Below the pieces are notes generated by a model. The model ran no database searches, was not told where the DNA came from, and worked only from the letters and a program-made list of their open reading frames with translations. From Planococcus citri (taxonomy: Eukaryota; Arthropoda; Insecta; Hemiptera; Pseudococcidae): a stretch of 64,000 bases of DNA. The DNA is taken from positions 38,006,001 through 38,070,000 of the forward strand of contig NC_088679.1 of the NCBI RefSeq assembly GCF_950023065.1, written 5' to 3'. The position numbers were made by a program, and so were the translations under genes. Shown piece by piece: positions 40,471 through 50,900 of the stretch (position 1 is its first letter; every line of letters starts with the position of its first letter).

Positions 40471-43400
40471 TCATACGAGATACGCTTGAACTCCACCAGA
40501 GTCTACGACAGCATTAGGGGAATTTCTCCAATTCGAATGATGCATATTGGCACTATCGTTAAGCCTGGCAGTGGTAGAGGTTCTATCGAAAGAAGCCAGA
40601 TACTCGGGCGTATCGATGGATGAATAAATATGATCGGAGTTGGGCCTTTCGGACGTGGTATAGGCGACCTGCCGATGATGTGGTCTTGGCGACGGTGTAG
40701 CTGTCGTTGCGGACGAGTAATTGGCTTCTTCTTGCGAACAGGAGCCGGATCCGGCCGACGAACTAGAATTATTTTGTATTTTGGCATTGGTACGGGATAC
40801 GGTATACTCCGGCGGAGCGCTCGCTTTGAATATGTGATTATTAATGTGTTGATGAACGGACGGCGAAGGCGGCTGAGGGTACCCTCGATGATGATGTGTT
40901 CCGCCATTCTGACACCTTATCGACGACATCGACTCTAACGTGTAGTTATTAACGTTACGTTTCAAATTGCAAGTTTTTTTATTGCAATCGCGAGGCATAA
41001 GGCATCGTAACCTCTCCCAGAAACGTTTTTCGCCCCAACGCACCCTTGCGTTGGTTTTCAGGTACGGTCTGAGCTCTCCGTCGAGCTCAGCTTCTGGTAA
41101 TATGGCGCCGTCTTCGACCAGCACCAGTTTAAACATTCGCCCTCGAAGGGCCTCGTGCAGGGCCGAACGGAATTCGTATCTGGACCATTCGGTTTGCAGG
41201 AAGTTCCTCGACAGGACTAAGATGACACGACGACTAGCGGCTGCTGCCTCGACTACGACCGTAGCCGAGCCATGTTGAAGGTAAGGCGATGGACTGGTCA
41301 CACCGCCGTGATGTGGTAAGTCGCGATAGTGCAGACATAAATGGTAAGGTGGGCTACCGTGTTCTAATTCGGCTACGATGGATTGTAGTACGAATTCTTC
41401 GTCTTTTGGGCTATAGACGACATAACCGTCGAATAATTTTTCTCGATCTTCTTCGAAATGTTTGGCAGTGGCTGCTTTGAATTGAAATAGACGAATACCG
41501 TATCGTGTGTAGAGCCAAATTCGCATCGGGTCTCGAAACACGAACATGATGATGAGCACGACTAAGAAGATGACCAAGGTGGAGAAGAGCAGCACGACGA
41601 CGGGGAAATAATCGGATACCATTAAACTGTGCAGGGCCCAACTACTGGACATGTAATCGTTGCAGACGGTGTTGTTCATATCGACGTATCTTTTCTCGGC
41701 CACGTGACCATCGTCAATATAGCAAGGTATATCTTTATGATCGAGTACCTTATGACGATTGTCGACGACCCAGGCACGAAACTCTTGGAAAAATTTACAC
41801 TTGCATTGCCAACGATTATTACCCAGCGATACCTCGACCAAGTACGAATTCAACTGGAGCTGCCAAACCGGAAAATTCGTCAGCTTGTTACCGTCTAAGC
41901 GTAATATCTGTAGATATCTGTGGGGTAAAAAAGTCAGATTACCGATGAATGAAATCTCGTTATTCTGCAGATACAATTCCTTCAACTGTGACAATTGTTC
42001 GAATTCGAAGCCTTTCAATTCTTTTAGTCGATTGTTCTCCAGATGCAACACTTGCAGAGCGTTTAGCCCGTTAAACGTGTAATTCTGAATCGAATCTATT
42101 TTGCTATCGTTCAGATACAAGTTGACCATATTTTTTCGACCGATGAAAACGTGATCTTGAAGTTCACCAAAATCGTTTCCGTCCAGATATACGTGCGTAG
42201 CATCCATCGGTATACGCGACGGTACTTGAGCGTTTCTTTGGCGCGAACAATCGACCACGTTCGTATTCCAGGTTTGATCGTGATAACACGTACAATTAGA
42301 AGGGCAAGTCATTTCGCAATCGCAAGCGTCGAAATCGCAGCATTTACAGACGGTAAAACAATGAGTTTCGTATCGGCATAAAAACTGAGCCGGTGACACC
42401 GAGGTCGCCGAGACGAGCTGTGTGCCTCGAGAATGCGAAATTTTACACATGACGTTCTCCAAATCCATCACTTTGGGGTGCTGACGGAGCTGCGTCATGT
42501 TATTAATCAACGGTAACCAGTCCATCGAACAATCGCAATCGAACGGATTTCCACCGATGTAGAATTCGGGTAACGAACGATTCGACGGAACTGGATTCAG
42601 TCGCATAGCGTTGATGTCCAATTTGGTGATCTCGTTAGCGTACATGTCTACTCTGGCTAAATTGGATTTCTCCAGAAATGTATTCACTTTGACGTTGTTG
42701 ATGAAATTATTATTTATGAAAACCAATTCGACGCTGTTCGGGATCGATAAATCACTAACTTCGCTGATACGGTTATGACTAGCGTCCAGAGTTTGAATAT
42801 TTAGCTCTTCTTGAAGACCGTAGTAGTTGCCGAGGTTCTCGATGTAGTTACCGTGGATATCGAGCCATTTCAACGAACGAGGAACCATCGCGTAATCGAA
42901 CCACACCAGATGATTGTTGGATAAATTCAACCACAGTAGATTAGCCAACGATACGAACACGCCGTTGATATCGGTTAAAAAGTTAGCGTCCAGACGTATA
43001 GCTTGAATTTGTTCGTTACGAGTAAACGTACCGTGAGCGATATGTTGAATTTTATTTTTCGATAAATTCAACACTTGTAAATTCTGCAAATCCCAGAACA
43101 TACCTTCGGTCAAGTTGCCAATACCGTTGTCGACCAAACGCAAACCGGTCAACAGTTCTAGATTTTTAAACGAACCGTTTCGTAAAGTGCTGATTTGATT
43201 TTCACCGAGATCCAAAGTACGCAGAAATGATAATTCAGTCAACGCGACCGGAACTTCGTTGATAGCATTCGAACTCATATCGAGCTCTTTTAACGCCGAA
43301 CAATTTTTAAAAGCTTGAGCGTGCACGTTGACGATTAAATTATTACTCAGGGTTAACTTGGACAATACGAACAAACCGTTGAATAAATTAGCCGATATTT

Positions 43401-44595
43401 GATGCAGTCGGTTTTCGGCTAAATTCAACGTATGCAAATTGTACAACGGTAGAAATGCGTTATCTTCGATGAAACCGATACTGTTGTTACGTAAATCGAG
43501 TATTTGTAAAAATAACAAATCTTTGAAGAATTTACTCTTGATGTGAGTGAGCGAATTTCGCGATAAATCCAGCACAACTAAACGAATCAGACCTACGAAC
43601 GGATCTTCGTCAATTTGGCTAATTTTATTATTGGATAAATTCAATATAACCAATTGCTCGAGCCGGCTGAATAAACGATTCGATAACATATACAGTCCGT
43701 TGTTTTGTAAGTATATTTCGCGTATTTCTTTATTATTGGAAAATAAACCTTCGGGTAGGCTTTCCAAATGATTATTCGATAGGTTTAATACCCGGAGCGA
43801 TGTTAAAAACGTCAAAGAATCGGCCGCTATATCGGTTAATTCGTTATCTTGTAAATATAGGTTTTGTAATCGACGCAATTTCGTTAATCCCGAATACTGC
43901 CTCAGCGTTTTGAAATGATTACCGGATAAATCGAGCGTTTTGATGTCGGCGCCGCCGCTACACTCGATTCTAGTCGACTGATCGGGATCGGAACTCGTAC
44001 GACGGGCGATCAATCCCAACGATTCCATCGACCGTAGATTATTTCGAGATAAATTCAAACTCTGCAGATTGACCAGCGAACAAAACACATCTTCCGGTAT
44101 CGATTGGATATTGTTATCGGATAAATTCAGCGACTGCAGTTCCTTCAGACCATCGAAACTGCCAGGAACCAACTCCATACTTTTGGCCGGTGACCAATCC
44201 CGATTCCGCGTGTGGATATTCAGCTTTTTCAAATCCCTCAAACCGTCGAACGCGTCCACCGGTAGCTCCAAAATTTTACAACTGGTCACCGACAGCGTTT
44301 CGAGCTGGTGTAAAAAATGGAATATTTTCGGCGTCATGACGCTCTCGAAAAATAACATATCGTTACATTCGAGATTCAGCCGCACCGTACCCTCGGACTG
44401 GATCGACGATAAAGTTGTACTTTCCGATGTCAAAGTTCGCAGACGACAGGTAACAGCCATTTTACTCGTTTCGTTATTGGTCGCCTCCCACGTACATGAC
44501 TCCGGTGTATGGTATTTAGCCGAAACCAAAAATAATGAAGACGAACACCATCCGGCCAATATCAGCGACACAAACAGCACTATTACGTGAGACAT
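40471..44595 (-). CDS. Toll (18w/Toll-7 class): Toll receptor, long Toll-6/Toll-7/18-wheeler class (complete, single coding exon)
   Basis: Single-pass receptor of 1374 residues. In insects this class acts in cell-cell recognition, tissue elongation and immunity. Seen, numbered from the ATG: signal peptide about 1-26; leucine-rich repeats about 92-667 with many LxxLxLxxN units; first C-terminal cysteine cap 682-740 (NPFDCDCSMDWLP); cysteine cluster 746-783 (CCDFDACDCEMTC); second repeat block 791-927; second cap with Cys 931, 933, 958 and 978; membrane helix about 997-1020; TIR domain about 1054-1201 with box 1 (LFDGYVVYSPKDEEF), box 2 (LCLHYRDLP) and box 3 FW at 1192-1193; then a His/Ser/Pro-rich tail ending AYLV. 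The reading frame is open 13 codons further upstream, but that segment starts with TTG, and the true ATG at 44595-44593 leads straight into the signal peptide. Two cysteine-capped repeat blocks and an intronless coding region fit the long Tolls. Which paralogue it is needs a tree. The box 2 loop looks extended (see findings). Confidence 0.97.
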   Translation of the reverse strand: MSHVIVLFVSLILAGWCSSSLFLVSAKYHTPESCTWEATNNETSKMAVTCRLRTLTSESTTLSSIQSEGTVRLNLECNDMLFFESVMTPKIFHFLHQLETLSVTSCKILELPVDAFDGLRDLKKLNIHTRNRDWSPAKSMELVPGSFDGLKELQSLNLSDNNIQSIPEDVFCSLVNLQSLNLSRNNLRSMESLGLIARRTSSDPDQSTRIECSGGADIKTLDLSGNHFKTLRQYSGLTKLRRLQNLYLQDNELTDIAADSLTFLTSLRVLNLSNNHLESLPEGLFSNNKEIREIYLQNNGLYMLSNRLFSRLEQLVILNLSNNKISQIDEDPFVGLIRLVVLDLSRNSLTHIKSKFFKDLLFLQILDLRNNSIGFIEDNAFLPLYNLHTLNLAENRLHQISANLFNGLFVLSKLTLSNNLIVNVHAQAFKNCSALKELDMSSNAINEVPVALTELSFLRTLDLGENQISTLRNGSFKNLELLTGLRLVDNGIGNLTEGMFWDLQNLQVLNLSKNKIQHIAHGTFTRNEQIQAIRLDANFLTDINGVFVSLANLLWLNLSNNHLVWFDYAMVPRSLKWLDIHGNYIENLGNYYGLQEELNIQTLDASHNRISEVSDLSIPNSVELVFINNNFINNVKVNTFLEKSNLARVDMYANEITKLDINAMRLNPVPSNRSLPEFYIGGNPFDCDCSMDWLPLINNMTQLRQHPKVMDLENVMCKISHSRGTQLVSATSVSPAQFLCRYETHCFTVCKCCDFDACDCEMTCPSNCTCYHDQTWNTNVVDCSRQRNAQVPSRIPMDATHVYLDGNDFGELQDHVFIGRKNMVNLYLNDSKIDSIQNYTFNGLNALQVLHLENNRLKELKGFEFEQLSQLKELYLQNNEISFIGNLTFLPHRYLQILRLDGNKLTNFPVWQLQLNSYLVEVSLGNNRWQCKCKFFQEFRAWVVDNRHKVLDHKDIPCYIDDGHVAEKRYVDMNNTVCNDYMSSSWALHSLMVSDYFPVVVLLFSTLVIFLVVLIIMFVFRDPMRIWLYTRYGIRLFQFKAATAKHFEEDREKLFDGYVVYSPKDEEFVLQSIVAELEHGSPPYHLCLHYRDLPHHGGVTSPSPYLQHGSATVVVEAAAASRRVILVLSRNFLQTEWSRYEFRSALHEALRGRMFKLVLVEDGAILPEAELDGELRPYLKTNARVRWGEKRFWERLRCLMPRDCNKKTCNLKRNVNNYTLESMSSIRCQNGGTHHHRGYPQPPSPSVHQHINNHIFKASAPPEYTVSRTNAKIQNNSSSSAGSGSCSQEEANYSSATTATPSPRPHHRQVAYTTSERPNSDHIYSSIDTPEYLASFDRTSTTARLNDSANMHHSNWRNSPNAVVDSGGVQAYLV

Positions 44596-44637
44596 GATGG
44601 ACCTTCGGTAGTCCAACGCAACACAATAATACAACGA

Positions 44638-44656
44638 TCTTTAAAAAAATAAAAAA
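44638..44656 (-). other. Probable 3' splice site of a 5' UTR intron of the Toll gene
   Basis: Reading the minus strand towards the Toll start, a tract of seven T, one A and seven T is followed by AAAG. This would make the exon start at 44638, 43 nt before the ATG. The in-frame TAA at 44643-44641 would then be intronic. A leader intron with an intronless coding region would be a normal arrangement for this receptor class. The matching donor was not identified, so this rests on the acceptor alone. Confidence 0.4.
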
Positions 44657-44659
44657 ATT

Positions 44660-45253
44660 CACTTCATAGCACGATACATATGCGACACTTAACCATGGTT
44701 TTAATCACGAAATTACTTCATACATGAATTAAGGGGGAAAAAACACGGTGAAAAAATAAAAGAAAAATTAATTGCGAAAAACTGCATTAAAAAAAAATCG
44801 AAAACGCAACACACAAATCGACGAAAACCGCCTCATAGATTATTTGAAAAAATTCTACATGGAATATTATTTTGACGGAAAAACGCGCAAATTTTCACAT
44901 CACAATACGATAAAAAAATTTTCAACACCATTCGCGATACGAAAAACGATCAACGATCAGACAAAAATAACGTGTACGAAAATATTACAACTTAGAAGAA
45001 AATTACTTTCACGTACCACACCGGTATCGTACGACGTTTAGAACTGATTCCTCTAACGTTTTCCAGTTCTCCAGTACTCGTCTAGTATAACCGAAGCAAG
45101 TCCGATGAGTAGTAGGGAGAAATTCTAGTTACAGGACGAGTCCGATACGTGGCAGCACCTCTCATGAAGGCTCGCTCAGAACATTATAACACGTATCAAC
45201 ACAAAAAGCTCATTCGCTATACCACTGTACAGGATTTTTTTTGCGGACATTTA
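44660..45253. other. Region immediately upstream of Toll
   Basis: Expected to contain the Toll leader intron and perhaps its promoter. A TCAGTT initiator-like hexamer lies on the minus strand at 45047-45042, but no TATA box is suitably placed and the downstream element match is poor. No start site is assigned. Confidence 0.3.
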
Positions 45254-45606
45254 TTTACTCGAAATTTTGAGTGAGGACATAGGCGTTTGAGGTAAGGAAA
45301 ATAATCTACGTTAATTTCTCCACAAGGTGGAGTTGGTTTGAAAGGTATCGGCGCCATAGAAAAAAAGCTGTTAAAGGTCAAAGTTGTAAAACTCTTGAAA
45401 AAATTCGTTTCTTCGTGTTTTTTTAAATAGTTGAATACAATTTACTCGATATTTTGAGTGAGGACATAGGTGTTTGAGGTAAGGAAAATAGTCTGCGTTA
45501 AATTCTCTACGAGATGGAGTAGGTTTGAAAATTATCTGCGCTATAGAAAAAAAGCTATGAAAGCTCAAAGTTGTAAAACTATTGAAAAATTTGTTTTTTC
45601 GTACAT
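45254..45606 (+). repeat. 187-bp tandem duplication upstream of the Toll gene
   Basis: The first copy starts TTTACTCGAAATTTTGAGTG (45254) and the second TTTACTCGATATTTTGAGTG (45441). Both continue with GAGGACATAGG(C/T)GTTTGAGG, TAAGGAAAATA(A/G)TCT, ATAGAAAAAAAGCT and CAAAGTTGTAAAACT. Similarity is about 85-90% by eye. It lies about 660-1010 bp upstream of the Toll ATG, so it may fall in the promoter, first intron or 5' leader. Stops break every frame, so it is not coding. Confidence 0.9.
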
Positions 45607-46260
45607 ATTTTTTTTTGTACTCTTGAGCTATGTTCTAAGAAGGCTCGACTTGCGATATCGCGAGCATTTTTTAACATTCTACAACGAACATAAAATATCA
45701 TATTATCAACAATATTGTAACTTAGAACTGACGAGCTTCTTTTGAAAAAATATTACAGTAATAACACCTCCTCAATAATAAGTAGATATGCGCTGTGTAG
45801 AGAATTTATTCCAAATCGAGTTCTTCATTTACCCCTTCCTTCCCCTTCTTCCATTTCACAAATTTGTATTTTTGATCCGAATATTAACAACGAACGGTAA
45901 CAATATAAAAAGTAGAATATTGCACATACGTTTATGACTAGTTTTCGCGTTTTAATTTACATGATCGTTGAAGCGTGATAAAATTCTGTGCAATTTCCCA
46001 GTAATTTTTTTCCTGCTCGCGTTACAATTGACAAAATACATGTAAAATCCTCTCGTTCAACATTTATCACTTCGATGCGTTTCATTTCGAAACAAAAAAG
46101 CAACGCAAACATCAAAATATTTCAATCGGATGCATTTTCAAATGTTAATTCAAATTGAAAAAAAAAAATCAAAATGAATCATTTCAATTCTACGGTGAAA
46201 ATTCATAACGATACTCAATGAATTCCTCTGCCACTGCTACTCACCACTCATTCGTCTTAC

Positions 46261-46308
46261 GTTAATACAGCTGCGTTTGTTGAAAATGCATTGACCTTGT
46301 TGTGGGGT
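46261..46308 (-). CDS. Candidate coding exon B, following exon A (partial)
   Basis: A minus-strand acceptor (six T, then CGTTCAG, AG at 46310-46309) is followed by 48 nt open in phase 0 with exon A, encoding a 16-residue peptide beginning TPQQGQCIFNK. It ends at a strong donor, AAC|GTAAGA (46261/46260). If that donor is not used, the frame runs on to a TAG eight codons later. The implied intron between A and B is 34 nt, which is the weakest part of this model. No following exon was identified. Confidence 0.25.
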
Positions 46309-46342
46309 CTGAACGAAAAAATATGTAGAATAAATTGCATAC

Positions 46343-46526
46343 CTCGCTAAGTAAAGGAAATGGTTCGAATGGATATTTCGGGCAGTGGGTAGGCAACTTA
46401 TTCAACATGGAATCATCGAATTTAACTGTCGTCAAGTTGATAGGAGAATTATAATCGTAACAAATACGAGTGTTTTTCTCATTTTCACTCGGAGAATTTT
46501 TTTCCCCTTTTTGGCTCATGAAACCT
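46343..46526 (-). CDS. Candidate coding exon A of an unrecognised minus-strand gene (partial)
   Basis: Open for 59 codons from an ATG at 46519, giving a hydrophilic, ordinary-looking peptide (starts MSQKGEKNSPSENEK, ends PFEPFPLLSE) unlike the F/I/K/N-rich chance translations around it. It is preceded by a good acceptor on the minus strand (CATCTTTTTCAG|AGG, 46528-46527) and ends in phase 0 at a good donor (GCGAG|GTATGC, 46343/46342). No domain or family was recognised. It could be an internal exon or the first coding exon after a 5' UTR intron. It could also be chance or an exon relic, because the next acceptor lies only 34 nt away, shorter than introns usually are. Confidence 0.35.
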
Positions 46527-46610
46527 CTGAAAAAGATGTTCAATAAATGCGAAATTCTCTCTACTTTCGATTGATATGAATTTGAAGCGAATAAGCAAGT
46601 CTTATCTATG

Positions 46611-46685
46611 GCTTGCCAGGTTAGATCTATCCAAAAAAAACCTCAGGGTGGCCACGTTTGGACACTTGATCTAACCTGCCAGAAA
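46611..46685. repeat. Short inverted repeat near the retrotransposon fragment
   Basis: CAGGTTAGATC (46617-46627) is matched by GATCTAACCTG (46668-46678), 11 bp perfect, with partial extension after one mismatch and a 40-nt loop. It lies between candidate exon A and the retrotransposon remnant. Its nature is unknown. Confidence 0.55.
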
Positions 46686-46829
46686 ATACGATTTTACGTG
46701 CAGCTCTGGAAAAATTCACGAAAAATATAATTTTTTTTGGGTGTTTGTAATTACTTGATTATTACACCCGTCGTGTGAGATTTAAATCGAGTTGGTAAGG
46801 TCAAGTTTTTTAATTACATAGGTCTAAGA

Positions 46830-47935
46830 ATTTTTTAATTTTTGGAAGGGTCGTCTGGTATGAATATGGATCTTTCATCTATTTGTAGGGATAGTCTGTG
46901 CTGATGATTGTAAGGAGGGACAGTGAAATAGTAAGTGTTAGACAGATATAAGTTGCAGAACTGGCATGTGGGTTTTGGGGTCTTCTCATAGAGGTGATTG
47001 TGGCTGATTTTTGTGTGGCCAATTCTCTATCTAGTTATAATGATTTCTTCGAGTCTATTTAGTTGAGATAGGTTTTTCCAAGGCTGAGTAGTTTTTTTGT
47101 GGTGAAAGAGCTTGTTTGATGTTTGCAGGGACCAAAAGTTTTGCCATTTCTTAAGTGTGTTTTGAGTGAAGATAGATTTAAGGTTGTCAGCTGTGATAAA
47201 TGTGAGAGGAGAAAGAATACCTAGTGGCGGATTTTGCATTTTCATCTACAATTTCATTTCCTGTGATTCCAACATGGCTGGGTACATACATAAACTGGAT
47301 GGAGAAGTTTGAATTTTGTAAATCAAATAGAGTTTTATGAATATTTTGAATTAGGGGGTGGTCAGAAAATAGATTTTGGATAGCAGTTAGTGAGCTGAGG
47401 GAATCACTCTGAATTAAGAAAGACTTATTTTCTGATTCATAAGTGAATATATCACAGAGGCAGTGGAAAATAGCTGTGAGTTCGGCAGTATAGATTGAAG
47501 AGCAGTTATGGATTTTAAAATGTGAAATTTTATCATTAATAGAGTAGGCATACCCTGAATGAAATGTTGATATTTTTGATCCATCTGTAAGGTAGAGATT
47601 GCATTTTTGTATTCTGATAAGAGTTCAAGATAGTTTTGTTTTATTACTAGTGGAGAGTGGCTATTTTTTGAGTAGTTAATAAGTTGTGTCTTGACTGGAG
47701 GAGGCCTGAGGAGCCAAGGGGGATATAATATTGGTTTTTGGATGAGTGTTTTAGGATTGATTTGAAAATCATTCAACATTGTGGAAATGGGTCCTTCTAT
47801 ACGATCAAAATGTTAGGGGTTGGGTGGGTTAATTGAGTTTTGGAGTGGATGGGAACGGTTGGTGGATGCATTCGAGATGAATTTGTTTGTTATGAGAGTT
47901 CTTCTAAAATTTGGGGGTAATTCTAGTATTACTTA
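46830..47935 (-). pseudogene. Decayed non-LTR retrotransposon fragment: end of the RT region, RNase H, zinc-finger tail
   Basis: The minus strand reads in pieces as the C-terminal third of a LINE-type polyprotein. Visible RNase H motifs in order are LTDGSK (about 47577-47591), YTAELTAI (about 47476-47499), IQSDSLSSL (about 47380-47415) and PSHVGITGNEIVDENAKSA (about 47224-47283). A segment related to the usual TRLRIGHT motif and a CxxC (46954-46965) follow. It is broken: a TAA at 47813-47815, a frame change in an A5 run near 47600 just before the RNase H start, a compensating change near 47200, and TAG in place of the usual Leu at 47027-47029. Upstream sequence resembles the end of a reverse transcriptase palm/thumb region, but no complete RT or endonuclease was found. 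RNase H suggests an I/Nimb- or LOA-like clade; the exact clade is unresolved. Confidence 0.85.
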
Positions 47936-50900
47936 CCATAAGAAATATACCTATTTCCGCTTTAGTGCTCTAATTAAAACACAAGTTTCATGTCTTTTTT
48001 TGGAGGCAATTAGACAACAGCAAACATCAAAATAAAGGGATCAATGTTTTATTAATTTTTTCTCCCAAACAAATAATAAATAATTTTTCAGTTTTCTCAT
48101 ACCAACTACCAAGCAATTTAATAACAAAAAAAAAAAAAGAACAAAAACGATATTTTCTACTCTTCAGCAATTCAGCATGCTGATGCATAATAATACTCTT
48201 TAAATATGTATCAACTCAGTTCGTTTAGTGCAAGTAGAATGCTGGAAAAAAGTTCACCTTTCATAACCCGGAACAAAAAGATTTCAATCATTCATGACAT
48301 ATTAAGTAAGCCTTCTCATTCATTCACCCTCGAAATTCGGCAAAAAAGAAACACAGAAACATTAAAATAACACCTAAAACGATATATAGAGAATTAAATG
48401 ACATTTCGAAAAAATGTTAGGAAGGAGAACACTCGTATAAAAGCTCATTGTTTCCGAAAAAATATAGGGGAAATTCATTTTCCAAGAAATGCGTAAATTT
48501 TGAGAAAACTTTTCCAAAGATTTATGTAATACAGCAATAATTCATTAATATCTGAAACGTCGAGCGAGGGTGCAAATTCGAAACAGGTGGTGGTAAACGT
48601 CGCAGGGGGCTGATTACGAATTTCGTATAAAGATGATGTTCATGTGCGGTGAGTTGCATTGAAGACATTGAAAAGCACTTCAATTCAGATTTTCTATTCT
48701 AACTTCTTTCAGTGTATTAACCACAAAAGGGGTTGGTTGCACATCAAACTATACACCTACATACGTCGAAAGATGCGGAAAAAAGACGAGTCTTCATGTA
48801 TATCGTTAAAGTAAGTATGTGTAAAGAAAACTGCCATAGAAACGTTTTCGAGCATTCAGTTTTCGAAAATTTTATCATTTTTTTTTTGCGTTAGGTATTC
48901 GTCAAGTTGATAGGAAATAAAAAATTCCGTTTTGAGATAAAACTCTTTTTCTTAGCAATTATTGAAGGGGAAAATTCATTCATTCGGTAAACGGGCAAAA
49001 AATATTATTGATTCGAATTGGGGAGGAGGCAAGAGATTATTTTTTATCAGAATCTTAACTGATACGTAGGTACTTAATTAACCCCAATAATAAATACTTA
49101 CTTATATCCTACCTACTCACTGTCTTAAAGTAAACCAAAAGTAATGAATACGATTTATTCGAACGATTCGCCACCATCTTCTATCACGTCTGATTAAACA
49201 ATTTCAATAATGATTCTCCAGATGACTAATTTCAAATTACAACCTAATTGATAATACAGCTTGAAAATTCGCGCATGCTTCTTTCGCTATTTTAATACCT
49301 CGGTGTGTTTACAATTCAAAGGATGTTAAAAGTAGGGCATATTTTCAATGCTCCATACGTACCGATGAACAATTTAAAAACCGTTTATGTTCGCAAACGA
49401 AATATTAAAACCATTTCATTTAACGAGTTACGTTACGGTTTTTAATGAAGCGGGCGGTAGGTAATTTAGAAAAAAAAATCCAATGGGTAACGATCATCTC
49501 TGTGTTGAATATCTTCTTAATTTCACTAATGACATTTAACAATAATTCGAACCATATAAATGAGCTACACTTTCACAGTCGTTTAACAATACGTCAAGTT
49601 GTATTCGAGATTGATAATTAGCGGTATGGATGAATAGATGCGATCTTTTAAGCCCTTTTTTTTTCGAACTGCTCGGGGAACTACACCTACATTTATACTT
49701 TGTAATTGTATTGAATTTTCGCTAAACTGGTTTGCTACTACATTAATCGTGAAAAGAAAATGATTTTTTGATAAAAGAACTTGACCCAAAGTTTCCAATA
49801 GAAACATGGATAACTACTTGCTTAAAATGACATAGAAAGATACCTACCTACATAATTTTTCGATACTAAAATGAATAAGTACATACGCATGTAATTTTAC
49901 AGCAAAAAAGTTCCAATTCTTTCACTTTAAATAAATAACCATAGAGCCTACTCGTTTGAGTGTAAAACGAACCCTCGTTAGTCTTTTCTCTGTCAAAATA
50001 GAAACTGAATTAATAAAACTCTCATTCTTCACGAATACAAATACTTTTCCCCGAAATAAACAACGACGTAATTTCGACTCACAAAAAACTTGACCTTTAA
50101 AGCGTCTTATTAGTAAAGTCACACGTAGACGGTACGAAATTTTCTCACGTTATCTTCACATGATAATATAATGAACATTTGCCAACATTTCAACGTCGCT
50201 TTTATTCATTCGATCAAAAAATTCTAATGAGTAGTCAAATTTTCATTACAATTCAAATCATGTTATTGTAGGAATGTTTATATTTGGTCGTCTTAGTAAC
50301 AACTAACAGCTTTCCGGCGGATTTTATCCGATCAAGTATTACTTATCACAGCGAATGTTTCATTATTAAAATATTATCGCGAGGCATTACTTCTTGATCA
50401 TAAATTATACGTGTAAATAAGTTAGTAGTATAAGTAGGGATTCAATTGCACAGGTGGCATTTACCTGAAATGAATGTATAAAAATCGCTGATTATTTTCT
50501 GATACCTATCTTTTTATGGGAGGGGGGGCATTCATTTGGAAATTACATTAATGCGAACATTCATGAATAGAAAACAAGTTAATCGATATTACTTGAATAA
50601 ATGCTACCTATCAAAAAATAATAAGAAAGTGTGTAAATTTCTGAATTAGAATTCGGTTCCAGATGAATCGAAGTAAACCTTGAGCTTTGCGCGTTTCGGG
50701 ACACTTGACCTTCAAAACAAAACAAAACCATTCAGAAATTTCTTCTCTATAAAAAAGCTTTGAGCTCTTTCGATAACATTTTAAAAAGAATATAAGAAAT
50801 TCGAAATAAGTAGGTATAGGTACCTACTCGTAAGTAATTAAAATTTGAAAAACTTCAAAGTGAACTTTCAATGTGGTAGCTCAACATCAGCTCACGATGA

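Noticed and set aside
40503..44590. Many open frames on the plus strand and in other frames across the Toll exon
   Set aside because: Shadows of the GC-richer Toll coding sequence.
44596..44634. Thirteen-codon N-terminal extension of the Toll frame
   Set aside because: It starts with TTG, not ATG. The signal peptide follows the ATG at 44595, and the extension is probably 5' UTR.
45042..45090. Initiator-like TCAGTT with TTATAC upstream as a Toll promoter
   Set aside because: The TATA-like word lies about 40-45 nt upstream instead of near 30, and the downstream element does not match. Such words are common in this DNA.
45780..45890. Possible terminal exon on the minus strand (KWKKGKEGVNEELDLE then TAA)
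   Set aside because: Purine-rich low complexity, with no acceptor AG before the upstream stop in that frame.
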